NCBI GenBank assembly: GCA_037903355.1
Contig: JBAJFE010000037.1
Span: 558,001 to 622,000 of the forward strand
DNA from: Trichuris trichiura
Taxonomy: Eukaryota; Nematoda; Enoplea; Trichinellida; Trichuridae
Length of the DNA stretch: 64,000 nt
Reading direction: 5' to 3'
A program made the translations under genes and the position numbers. Positions 41,089-53,600 of the stretch are shown here, one piece after another. The notes beneath the pieces are model-generated. The model was given only the letters and a program-made list of their open reading frames with translations. It made no database searches and was not told where the DNA came from. The stretch's first letter is position 1; each line of letters starts with the position of its first letter.

Positions 41089-41219
41089 ACTATCTCTAAC
41101 TGAAATGAAAAGTGAAAGATATCGGTATTGTTTAACAGTAACCATTTGAATGGACAAAGAGAATGCAAGTTGGTTTCATCCGGACTGTCGACTTGGTTAA
41201 AAACCGTTTCTTGTGTCAC

Positions 41220-41225
41220 AATAAA
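41220..41225 (+). promoter_or_regulatory. Poly(A) signal of the TSP1-repeat gene
   Basis: AATAAA lies 131 bases after the stop of the plus-strand gene and only 35 bases before the stop codon of the opposing TMEM179-like gene. Cleavage after it would make the two transcripts overlap at their 3' ends. Confidence 0.5.
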
Positions 41226-41259
41226 AACAGTTCGATAAAACGATTGAAACAAAGCACAT

Positions 41260-44200
41260 TCATACGCTGGGACTACTCAGTGAGTCTTTAACTCTTTCCA
41301 AAAAATAAAATTTCGGAAAATCAATATGCATGCACCAGCGCATTGAAAGGCTAACAACAACGACCACCCAAAGAATGCAACCGAACGCTCCGAAAACCTA
41401 CGCAATAATAATAAAAACATTAATTAAAGTCAGTAGTCAAAGCAAATGGCAAACTCACCAAACTGCCTGTCACGAAACCGAAGTAGTCGATTATTCTAAC
41501 ATTCCACGATGGCTTAAGGGTATATCCTTCGGGAAACTGGCAGCTGAAATGGCAAGTCGTGCTTAGAACGCGCCACCGTCGAATTGGTTACCTTTCAAGT
41601 TCCGTTTTAATACTGCCGCACCAGTCGACCACACCCCATAAAACGGTAATCCATGCAATGCACACCACTATTGCAAAGACAAAACTGACAATTAACGTTG
41701 GCAAAACAAGCGTCGAAGCGGTCGAGTTCGATCTGAAAGCGGAACGTTCAAATTAAAGTAATAATTTGCATACAAAAACCACTTTCCCATTTGTCCTTTC
41801 AACAGATTGACAGTTACTCGTCAACCAATAATATCCTTTCCTTAGATGACGATCGACAGCTTAACTTATCGAGGCAGAGCGAAATGTTAGAAGAAAAATT
41901 CAAAATTAATAGAAACGCATGGTAATATAAAGTTCTTTTCCTCTCAGGAAGAACTTGGAAAAGTAATTGAGATGTCAACAGAGTAGCTGCGTATTCACAC
42001 AGTTTTCTTGTTAATTATTAGACGAATGAACCTTGCCGCTGACCCATTTAGGAAAAAAGATGAATGGACGCCGCGAGTGCGTTTCACCCTAACTGATCGG
42101 AGAAGCGTCAAAGGAAATCGGAATGAATGAATTCAATAAAACTTCGCACGCACACAACGGCCTAAAAAGCGCGAGAAAACCGGTCCATCGGGTCGCGGCG
42201 GCGCAGTTGAAGAAAACGCAGACGTTTCCAATCTTGCACACAATCAATAGCTGCAGATCCGCTGAAATATGCTGCATTTTCTAAGAAAAAACTTTCTATT
42301 TAGTAAAGTCTAATGACAACATATATGGTGGAATGACTTGCAACAACTCTTGCAGAGTCCAAAGGAAAATAAGAGACATCATTAATGCTCTTTGACTTAA
42401 GACGGAAAGAAAAGAAGGGCAAACATTGAAATAACGTAGTTACGCACTTAAAAATGATAAGAATGAAATCACTTAAAAATGCTAGCAAAATGCAGTTCTC
42501 GAAAGTAAAAACAAATTCTTTTAAATTGGGGACTGCACGTTCCTGAAAACGCCTTAGTCAATAAAAAAGTTTGTACGATGTTTGCTTAATAGTAAATGAC
42601 TTTTGGCCTGTTGATTCGTTATTTAGTTTAAGCATTAACGGAATGCAGCCGCCTTCAAAATAGTAAGTTACTGCTAAAGGAAGACCTACGCTATTTAGGA
42701 ACGTATTTCACGTTACAGTAAACTTCCGCTAAACAGAAGAATACCAAGTCAACGCATGATAGATTTGCTGCGTTCCGTAAACATACATCCAGTTTAGCAG
42801 TGAAGCCAGCTCAACATTGCATTTGCATGCCGTGAAAACTTTTTCATTACGGATCAAAATGACCAACGAAACAGTAACAAGGATCAGTTGCATTAATTGA
42901 CATGTGTGATCGAAGACCGGAATTATATTTCTTCACGCTTAATGAAAGTATCCACCCTCTTTACGGTAAAGTTCTATACCGGTTGTTCAACAATTCTTGC
43001 TATTCAACTTGTGCGAAACAGGCCGTGGCATACGCAAGAAAAGAATGAAAAACAAATGTTTCAAAATAAGCAAAACCGTTCTGCACCCAAATATCGTAAG
43101 TTAATCACCAAAAGTTTACTAGAAAGCTCACTGGCCGCACCTTTTGCTAATTAAATCTTATACTTGTTTTGTTGTACCAAATAACTATCTTTTTACGTAT
43201 CGCATAGTGCAACTGATCGACGCATGAAAATAAAAGGACCATCGATAGTGTATTCGCATTAAACCGAAATAAAAACAACTTTTAGGCCGCAAAGGAAATT
43301 ACTGGGCCGCTCGACTTTTACCACTTAAACCAACAGAGCATTACGTATATTGGAAAACCAACATTTTGGACAACGAGAAATGGTGCGTGAATACCGAGCA
43401 CATAGTTGTGACAGTTTTCATTTCCAAGTAAACAAGTTGGTTCACTACAGTAGCTATGCTTAGTTGTCTTTTATAAGTCTTCTTACCTTAATGTCGTTGA
43501 GAAAGACTCGATGCATACAATATGCACAGCCTGATAAGTTGCTGGAGTCGTAATGAAACTTATCTTCAAACGTCCACGTAAAGTCAGACCTATTTTATTT
43601 ACGGGCAAGAAGAGCGAAACTTCCGGGAAGTAGCCCAACTTGTAGTCACGGTTATAACCTTAATCGGCAGTGCCTGATATCTGCGTTCACAAGCAGTTCA
43701 AACAATCTTCATATCTTAGGGAATAGTTTCTCATTCTCTATCACGCTAGCTCCCATAGACGTCGCAAGCGCCGTCTAATCGAAGGCGTTTCAACATCGTT
43801 TAGAGAGCTCAAAGCGCCCAGTTTGACCAGGACTGCCCTCCATTTTCGGGTCTTTGTGAAGCCGACCGACGCTGAACTAACCAAGGTGATATACATGTAT
43901 GGCTAAACCTAACCATCAGCGTAGCAGTGCCCTCCTCATCACCCCGTCGAGAATCACTGGTTGTCGAATGAAAAGTCGAAATGCCAAATATAGAGAAAAA
44001 CAAAACGTAATGGAAAAGAGAAAGAGGAATTGAAGCTGGTGGAAACAGAGAACGAAAGACGAAACGATGAGACAAAAACCAATAGTGTTCTAGAAGATTT
44101 AACTGCGAACAGCAGATTCTCACTTGCACCACACATCCAACTCGAACTTAGACAACGGAATTCACGCAAAGGAAGAGGAACAAGCGCCGCTCGGTCGTTG

Positions 44201-45200
44201 ATGACAAAGAAAGATAGATCTGATTATGGAAACGTCTGTTCTAGCCGAAGAAGTTCCTTAAACGGGTACTCATTTCCTGGCGGACTCGCGTCGTTCAACA
44301 CAACAGCATGAGCATAAGATTTGACAATGTCTCCTGCTCAAGGACATCGGTCGTAGAAAGGTCACGCGCAGTCCACCTGTTCGGCCAGCTGCTATTTGTT
44401 TAGACATTGAATCCGCACGAGAAGCGGATAGCCTATGTACGAACCAGTAAACACCAATTCATAACATAAGAACCTACGAATCATTACAGTACAAAGTGGA
44501 CAAATTACAAAGTCCACGCAAAATCTGCTTTCCTACCACTGAATGTAGTTGCAAAAAGGTAAAAAAAGGTGTAATTTGAGACTTAAACGCGAACGTTACG
44601 ACTGTATCTGACAGCTTAATTTTGAATACAGCTTCTTCAAAAATAAAATTTTACAAACGGCATTTATTTTTTTTACAGAAAAAGTAATTTAAATTGAAAG
44701 CTACTCTGAGCAAGGTCTTTGAAACTCATTCAGCTTCGTCGTCTGCCTCATTTCAAGGATTAGCTGGGTTCCAAAAACTTTGACAAAAACCGACTTAGCG
44801 CAAGCACAATTGCAATTTCATTCGAGACTTACCGTGTACGTCGAGGGATCTTCTTTGGACGAAAGAAGGCAAAGAACCAGCAAGTCATGAAGGCGGCCAA
44901 AGAAGCAGCTACTTCGGTATAAAGGGTTAGATTACAATGGTTGCCGTAACCCCAATCAATTTGATCGTAATTTATGTATATGGATTTTGTTGCATGGTCG
45001 ACGGTCAAGTTCCAGGTAGAAAATAGAAGACAGTCCGGTTGAAGCGGTAAGAATGCATAGCTGAGACAAAACGCCGAAATAGTGCAACACACAAAGATTG
45101 CACCAAAGCACAGGATTTGATACGAATGCCAACGAAATATTCGACGTTGAGCAACACGACACTGGTCATCGACAACAGAAGAACTTTGACTACTATTCAT
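41260..45200 (-). CDS. TMEM179-like four-pass membrane protein
   Basis: CDS complement(join(41260..41397,41459..41543,41592..41732,44833..45200)), 243 residues, close to the length of animal TMEM179. Four hydrophobic spans are visible: ILCFGAIFVCCTISAFCLSY, LYTEVAASLAAFMTCWFFAF, TLIVSFVFAIVVCIAWITVL and FGAFGCILWVVVVVSLSM. The loop segment DCLLFSTWN, the conserved W-G-x(5)-C position, and the extracellular loop with WCGSI...CQFPEG follow the TMEM179/179B pattern. Both termini appear cytoplasmic. The family's molecular role is not established. The ATG at 45198-45200 is used; the two codons before it start with GTG. Intron 1 is 3.1 kb, while introns 2 and 3 are 48 and 61 nt. Family assignment is by remembered pattern, so moderately sure. 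Confidence 0.8.
41733..44832 (-). other. 3.1-kb first intron of the TMEM179-like gene
   Basis: Donor GTAAGT (minus strand, 44832) and acceptor CTTTCAG (41733) delimit it. On the opposite strand a frame of about 106 codons (about 43990-44311) follows an acceptor-like AATATAG and encodes a basic, Ser-rich sequence without a domain. It could be an exon of a nested gene but is also near chance length. Confidence 0.7.
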
Positions 45201-48200
45201 AATCACTATTTTTGTTTCGCAGTTTCCACCGTGGATTGGACCAAATCCCTGTTGTCAAGGGGCAACTGACCTGAGCACAAAAAGCAATGTTAACAATGAC
45301 TGTAACCTGGTCAACTTAGACAAACAAAAGATTCCCTATATTTGCATTTTAAAATTTTGTGCGCCTCCCTCATCGACCATCATATTGAATGCTAATCGAG
45401 AAATGATCGACTGGAATGTATATTAAAGCCTACGATTAGCAGTGGCCGATACCTGTCGACGAGGTGTTGCCCCAGTCCTCAAAAGAATCTAACTTTACGT
45501 CAGTTTGCCCTCGATGACCTCATTACGTAAAACAGGATGCCTGACATTCACACGCAATGGAGAGAAACGCAATGAGCAGCTCGCAAAGCAGCGCAACCAA
45601 CTGGCTCGCTTGACGAGTAGAAACTTTGATACAAACCACTGCGAAATAACGCGAAACTTCTCAACAAAGCAAGTGCGCAAGAAACATTTAGCCAAACAAA
45701 CTTTTCGACACTAACGCGATAAGGATTGGAAAAAAATCGGAAAACAGCAAAAGAACGTCATACTGGACACTTCAATTAAAGAATGAGATACAACTTGGAG
45801 TAGCAAACGACAGGAGCGCGCAAAGCAACGTTCTTCCCGCTTTCCCAGTAACCACAGACGACCTGCGCTTAGGTTAACTTAGGAGCTACAGTAAGCAATG
45901 TAGAAGTAAATGATGCTCAGGATATAAACGAAAACATAATACCCTCCATTCCTCGATTAGCTCTCCATAAAACGAGCTAATAACTTGTCGCCGAGTAGCC
46001 TTGTGCGGTTAAATTCACCAACTGCTTATAAAGTAGGTTTCTATCGACTTAGTCTAGACTCCAAAAGCCCAACTGACTTCCTTGTAAATCGATTGATTTC
46101 GCCACGTGCAACTCGTTCGATGTTTCCATTTTGCTCTCGTAGATAACTTGTCGGCCGAAACTTGCACATAATAATTGCGACTCTATTCAGAGAAGAAGAG
46201 GAAGAAGCAAAGTCGATTGAATTTAGGAATTAGGAAAACCATCTTATATGCCAGAGCAGCCTATGCATTGTACGCACAAAAACTGAAATTCAAAACGGTT
46301 GACATTTTCGAACGAATGCGCTAGAAGCTTTAGCTGCCGAGCCGACGTCACCGAAACTGATCCGCCACAAAGGAGGAATTAATTATGCATACAGCTTAAT
46401 TCGGCTTTTGAAAACAGCTCAGACAGCTGTCGGCGGGCTATGTTTGTAATTAGAAGCATAGAACAAGTTTCTCCTGCCTGCAGGCAAAAATTGCGACGCG
46501 CAAATGCTCGACATTTTTTGCTCTGTTACCTCTTGCATATTGACTGATAGTAGTGACGTTACGCTCCCCGAAAATCACGAAAGCGACAACATTGGCGTCT
46601 TCAAAACAAATTATTAAGTTTGTAAGCTGTACATGTCTTCGCTAAAAACGAACCGCTGTACCCCTTTAGTGCTAATGATGCCTATTGAAACTTGCGTGAC
46701 GATATTTAACAATTTAAACGAGAGTATCACTATTCAGCTTACTAGAGATACGATATTTTGGAAGCAACTTGATTGGACGAGCCAATCGACCTAAGCATGT
46801 GACCAGCAGAAAAGGCGGAGTACGCAGAGCATGAAAAATCGCGTCAATATGATCAACTGAATTGTTGCATATTGACGCTTTTCTCATAACGAATAGCACT
46901 CGCGGAGAAGTTAGCCTCTCATTTGAAATTGAAAAACGCACAAGCACATGCAGCAAAAGCTTCAAAAACGAACGAGATTCCATCGCGGATGGCGTAATGG
47001 AGACATTGAATTTCAAGCAAACGAACCGACGCCGGAAGAGTGCTTTGAATACTCCATTAACAATCTACTTTAAAGGCAAGCGAAAGAGGAAAAAATGCAC
47101 CGCTGAAGACGCGACAAAATGTGGATGGTCGTCAATAACTATACCATTTCAGTGAATGAAAGTAGTCGCTTTTCGAGCGACATCATTGGTCGCTCATTGG
47201 GTTATTGACAAACACGTTCATTCTAGTGAATCATCAAGCGCCTACGATAGCTTTAACAGCATAAAAGGCAGGGACGCGCTATGCAGGTCATTTAATACAG
47301 AACAAATATGCACCTATTGAGCCTTTCCTCTGATCGGACGATAAGTAGCACTTAGTCGGCATACTACGGTGACATGATACCCTACGCAAGTATAAACTGC
47401 GTTTAGAGCAGCTATTGCAACTGAGTCGTTACCGTTGATGGCCTATAGTGAAGTTAATATTGTACTCAGCGGAATTCAAGAATTTGGTTCCGCAGCTGAT
47501 AAACATTTAAACTTAATTTGACAAGGTGAACGAACATCCAAATGGTAACCAATTTGCTCATAATCGATGGGCGCACACAGCCTTTTTCACCTTCGAAAAT
47601 TCTCTCTTCACTCATGAAAATGAACACTTAAAATCAGTTTTCACTTTACTTAGCAGGCAGTCACAATACGCTTTCAAGTGCTTGCCTTTCATGTAGGAAC
47701 TGCTATCTGTGTCTGAAAAAGTTTCTGATCGCCGACCAAAAGTAAGAACGGAAGAAATTGCAGCAGCGGTTTTATCATGCTTTTGGATAATTTTTCATGC
47801 TCTGATCGAAAGAACAACTAGTTATTACGGAGAATGTATACGATGTTGATGTCTGACATACATATTTATTCTCGCTGACGTTCAGAGGCATGAAAGGCTA
47901 TTATTCAAGAAAGCGACAAATCCGAATTGTCCTATATTATACTAGTTTAAAGTACGCGCAGAACAAAGTCACACAAATAAGTCAATCAACGCGTTCTTAG
48001 CGCGATTGCTCAAAGAGCGTGAACTGATCCCTTCATTCATTTATAACGTAAACCACAAAGCTGTAAAGTCATCTTTAACCTAATGTTATTCACTGCAACA
48101 GTTGCTCAGCAAAAAATAACACTTTATCTTTAAAACACTGAAATTACAGGACGAGGTCAACCTGTAGCGCTTATAACTTACGGAGAAGTTGACTAAAGAT

Positions 48201-48735
48201 TGGAAACTTCATTGTGAGCTACGGACGGCAAAGAGGAACCTACAACTCGTACTACGAAAGACATGTAAAGTTTACCTAGTAAAGCGTTCTTGAATCGCAA
48301 CCTAACGACGGGCTTAAAGGAGACGAGCTTGCTGAAATTAGCAAAATATGTTTGCGCAGGGCGCTTTATTCGTGTTTTTTGAATGAAAAAAATACTAAAA
48401 AAGAACCTGCCAAAAATAATACTAAGTAAGCACGATTGCGCCTGACAAATATCGGAGCATATGGCTCTATTTTGCATTGCAAAAGCGAAAAAAAACTAGC
48501 GTTAATTAATTACGGATCATCGAGATCAAGAATGGCAGCTGAGAGAAGAAAGATATTTGTTCCGTTGACAAATGGGAACTCATTGATCTAACCGTTGTAT
48601 CGGCAAAATGAAATGTCTTCAAAACAGGGCGGAAGCTGTAGTTTTAATCCGCCCCAATGAGGAATGAATCTAATATGTGCAGAACCATCTAATTCTTTTT
48701 AGCGCGTCAAGTGATACACTCTGACGAAGATGGGT

Positions 48736-48787
48736 GTGGCGACGTCGACATTCAAGTTCTTCGGAGAAGTCGACTCGACGTTGCCAC
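48736..48787. repeat. Short GC-rich inverted repeat
   Basis: GTGGCGACGTCGAC (48736-48749) pairs with GTCGACTCGACGTTGCCAC (48769-48787) after allowing one mismatch and a short insertion, with a ~19-base loop. It is unusually rich in CG dinucleotides for this AT-rich region. Confidence 0.45.
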
Positions 48788-49883
48788 GATTTATCCTAAC
48801 CGCCAATGAACTGGACGTCATATTAGCCAAACAAAAACAATTCGTAGTCACTGCCCTTGATTAAAACTAGAATTTTGAAGAAAAAACCTTCTAAAATCAA
48901 GGAAAGAAAACAATTTCGGTTCATTCCATTGCCACGGCTACTTCTAATGCTGGCAATATGATTAAGCAAGACGGTTTCAGAATAAAGAATTAAAGGTTCA
49001 CTTGAAAGAAGAAATCGATTATTTCTTTTACCTGTCGTCACGAAAACGCGGAACGTTTTAAAGTTAGTACATTATCGCCTGTTTTGGGCAGCCTCCTCAA
49101 GGACTCATCAGTTGCACCTACCGAATCGGCAGAACAGTCCGAAAACGACATTGCATTCTGAGGAACTAATTTTTAAGCGCAAAGCAACGTATTCTTGAGC
49201 TCTAACGCATACGAACTCACCCATTATCAAACCTCAGTAATAACGCAGTCCGATAGACAGAAGCTGAAACTTGGTACTTTTAAGTGCATAGCGAATAATG
49301 GGAATAATACCCACTCAATAACTTCTTCCAGTAATAACGTTGCATTGTAAGGGACTTTTTCGCCTCAATAGACTAATTGTGCGGATAAGCTTTAATTGCA
49401 TGAAAGCAACAGTTACCATTTTTTGTCTTTCGAGTAGAAAGGTTTAGTGATTGACTGTTCGGCTGGTGTTACGACCTTAACTAGGTGAAGACTAATATGA
49501 AGAGAACTCAATGGAACACTGACCCTTTTAAACAACGGATCCCAATATCGCCCATAAGAGTTGGCTAAGTTGTATCCTTTCCTCATTTATTGCTGTGACG
49601 AAAGAGAGAAAACGTTTCATTCTGAAAAAGACTCGAGAAAACCTGTATGAAACCATCTTACGTGGTTCAAAAGCTCATTTGGCAGAAAACATCCGTTGTT
49701 CACTGCACGTAAGGGCACAGCTGACTGATATCTTGCATTTAAAAATTTTGACAGCGCTAACGTTGGCAAATAACAATAGGCAAATGGTGTTACTTAAGCT
49801 GATCACATCCTCTGCCTATTGGGCAAACGACTTTTTGACAAAGCTAAACTTAAAAATGTAGCTTTTTGGTACGGGACTGTAGG

Positions 49884-50627
49884 TTTTCATGGTTAAATTC
49901 TTTCTTGTTACCGAATATGTCACGTTATACAAAAGACTTTTAATGTCCGAAGGTTTCGGGTTACGCGTGACCCGTCCTCAGCGGTACTAAACGTAATGTA
50001 AATAGCAAGTGCGAGTCGCCAGTCGATCGGTTTTAAAAACGAGTGTTTTAAAGTCTTGTTTTTAAAGTTTCTTTGTCTGTCAGCCGACTGGGTCTCTTAT
50101 TGCGTTTATGTCGTACCATAGTACTATGTGCGTGGTATGTCATTTTTCATATTTAACTCCATTGTTCATTTCACGTTCGCTATGCGCATTTCCGATTTTT
50201 GTTCCATATATATTAGTTCGTTTCATGTTTATTCCACTTTGTTCCACGTAAATGAACAAGTTAAAAGAAGGGACTAACATACATACCGAACAACATAACT
50301 TAGGTAAACCATTATATTTGAAAATATAAAAGAAAAATGGATAAATTTATATGGAACAACGTGGAATGCACAAAGTACGATGGTATGACATACACGCAAC
50401 AAGAGAAGCAGTCGGCTGACAGACAAAAAAGCTTTAAAAACAAGACTTTAAAACACTTGTTTTTTAAACCGTTAAGAAACCGATTCACTAGCGAATTCGC
50501 ACTAGCTATTCACATTAGTGCTATTACCGCGGAGAACGGGTTTTGTGCGGCCCGAAAGCTTCGGATATTAAAAGTCTTTTGTATAACGGGACACTTCCCG
50601 CAAGAAGAAAAAATTTAATCATGAAAA
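49884..50627. repeat. Large fold-back element, ~250-bp arms
   Basis: The left arm (about 49884-50133) and right arm (about 50370-50627) are long imperfect reverse complements around a ~236-bp unmatched centre. The best conserved blocks are GTGTTTTAAAGTCTTGTTTT, CTGTCAGCCGACTG and TTATACAAAAGACTTTTAAT. The frame at 50337-50618 is just the right arm. The left arm holds GTGACCCGTCCTCAGCGGTA at 49967, shared with the fold-back at 14.2 kb (22 of 23 bases over the extended match). It resembles a non-autonomous fold-back transposon, and no transposase is present in it. Confidence 0.8.
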
Positions 50628-53600
50628 GCTGAACTTAATGCCGAAAGCATTGCGTGACGAGACGTTTCGTTAAAGTTCACGTTTTTCAGTAAAGAAAACT
50701 CAGATTCTTCTTCTGGTGATGCTACAGCAATTCACGTGGACGAAAATACCTATGGACTACAACAGATCAAAGGGAAAATTAACAATTCAAAAACAGTTGA
50801 TAGTATAACTAAAACGATTTGTCCACTGGCTTTATTCATTGAGCAGCAGAACTGTCGCACTGTGGTGACAACAAAAAAATTCACGGACATAAAGTTCAGG
50901 GTTACGCCTGCAGCGATCGCTGCAAGATAAAGCCGTTTCTAAATCACTGTTCAGAGTTCTTCCACAGTTTACATGGTGTTAACTTTCCGTTGATATATAC
51001 CGCACAGATGGCAGCGGATGAAACGCGAATGGACCATTATTACGTTCTTCAATAGATGGTTGATGACTGAACTGCAAAGCTGAATTGAAGAGACAGAGAG
51101 AGAGGAAGCCTTACTGCCGCGAGATGACAATTTATGCAAAACTTGAAACAATTTTCATTATACTAGCCTGACACAAAGAAAACAACAATCTGGCGGCGAG
51201 CACCTGCTGGCTTGTTTCCACGATGCTTAGTCATTTTTGAAACGAGCCAACAAGCATTCTTTGCTTGCCTTACACATTGCCACAATCACATTGCATAACA
51301 TGACGTATAGTGAACAATGGTTCCATCGATCATGGAAAAAGCTTTTTTCAGCGAACGCGAAGTCGCATTTCACCGGCAATACTATACAAAACATTCAATA
51401 GCGGAACAGGGAAAGGCAGAATGTTGACTCAGTCAGCTCTCATATAACTTTCAAAGAAGCGCCATTAATATCAGTTCTCAGGTTATGATGACCCCTTCCA
51501 TTCAACAATGGCTCCAGTCCGTGACTGGAAAAAACATAATATACCTTCGCTTGTCTGTTCAAGCAAATTCAATATACTGTTCGTTCAACAAAGATCATGA
51601 TGTGTTCCCTATAAAAGTCTAGCCTAAGTCGACTGTACAATGAAACAACGTTATCGTAGGTCTTCATATAGAACATTACTATTGTAGCCTCAATAAGTTT
51701 ATGCTACATGCTGCAAAGTTCAAGTCTCTAATTTCGACAATACGTAAACGAGATGGAGTTATCAGCTTGAAAGTTGCGAACATTACTGCTACTGACACGC
51801 TGAAGAGCTTGTCAGTTCCTAATTAATGTTAGCAAGATAATTCTTTCCAGGTGAAACTGTTTCACATAATTACATAGTAGACCTTAAAAAAGCAACTTTA
51901 CCAGTTAAAGGAGATGGTTTCAACCGTTCATACGTTAACTGTACCTTCTGAGCTATTCGCGTAATGACGGCAGCGTATCGATGACCTTACATTCCACTGG
52001 GGCTACTTAGTGACGACGATTGCAATTAGTTATTTAAATTATCATTACTCGATTCGTCTACGTGTTAATTAATCAATGCGCTACAACTGCAGAGGATTTG
52101 TAAAAAACGCAAATGAATGTGTTTCGGATTGCCATTCCGCTCTTCAACATTGAAACTCATAACTGACCTCTTTAAAAAACCCATTTTACGGCTTTGCTAC
52201 GCGGAAAATATTCATGTTGGCATATGCTCTCTGCAATGAGCCATTGTGGTCTCCAAGTTGAATTTCCACCCAATCCGATTCAAATTAGCTGGAACAGCAA
52301 CTCCGCTGTCGCCCAATCGTTGCAACTGGCAAGGACGGCAACAACTGTTTTGAATAAACTTTTCGAAGGGAATTTACTAGGACGAACGGAGACTACTTTG
52401 GCTGTACAATGAATGGCCACTAACGGCTTCGCGCAACAACTATTCGGAAAAGGGGAACCATTTTAGGAATTTAGTTTCGGTATAAACAAACTTTCAGCTT
52501 TGTTGTTTCCATTGAAGAGCTGCCAGCAGATAGTGGCCTTCAGCTGATTTTATGGATCTACACAAGTTCGATGTTTCCTAATTGGAATAAAAACGTGAAA
52601 GCCATTGCGTGAATACTGCGTATCGTCAGCGCAATGGCAAATGTCAATCTTATCGACAATCAAATCGAATGTTCTTTTGTGTCTCGGAAAATCACCGGAA
52701 AAAGACTGGGCACAACTAAAGGAAATGACTGGAAAGCTGCCATTTAAGGCAAATTGATTCTAGAAAGGTACTTTTTCATGGTTCGCTAGGTAACATCGCT
52801 CGAAATGAAAGCAAAGAATCGACACGTCTCCTAAGCAACATAAATCAACTGCGCGGCAACTCTAACAAACAATACAGAAACAGCATGCGGACATGGAATA
52901 AACATTCGTCGTCGGTCTTTGCTTGCAGTCAGTGCGCAATCGCATACGCAACTGGACAAAGCGAAGAGCCGCAACAAATGATCATCATTAAACGTTTTGA
53001 AGTTGGCTAAACAATTTGAATTACAAACTTTTAGCGCAATCAGTCTATGACAGGGCGAGACAGAAAGCAATGGTGTGACCAAACGAACTTTGCGACGCTA
53101 TATTTCATCTCGATTTGACTTGCATCCTAATGGCGGAGGATGCTTCGGCAAAACTTAAGGAATCATACAGTGTACTCCCTCAAGACAAATAGAAAACATA
53201 CAAGAGACAGGAAAGAATACCCAAACGCTCGTCGCGCTACTATTAATCCCTCAACATTAGACTAATTCCTACGCAACAGCATTGCTCATTCTCTGATCAA
53301 CGGCAAAGCCAATGATTAAATTGTCAAATGTAGTGCTGAAAGTAGCTGCCTGCAGACAATGGCCAAAGAGATTTGCAACTAATGCAATATGCCTACGCGA
53401 CGCAACACTCCCCTAGCAGAGTTAGCACATTCCGAGCTAATGCTTTCGTCCTATAGTCGATTCAGTGAAAAGTAACGAAATAAAATATATGAGACTTCGT
53501 CATTTCATGCGTTAGCGCTCCGCTCTGCTCATCAATAAGTAGAGAGCATTCCTCACAGGTACACAGACTGACTCAGTGACCATAAAATCTTAACATTTCT

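Noticed and set aside
50337..50618. 93-codon frame as a gene
   Set aside because: It coincides with the right arm of the large fold-back and its reverse complement is the left arm, so it is repeat sequence.
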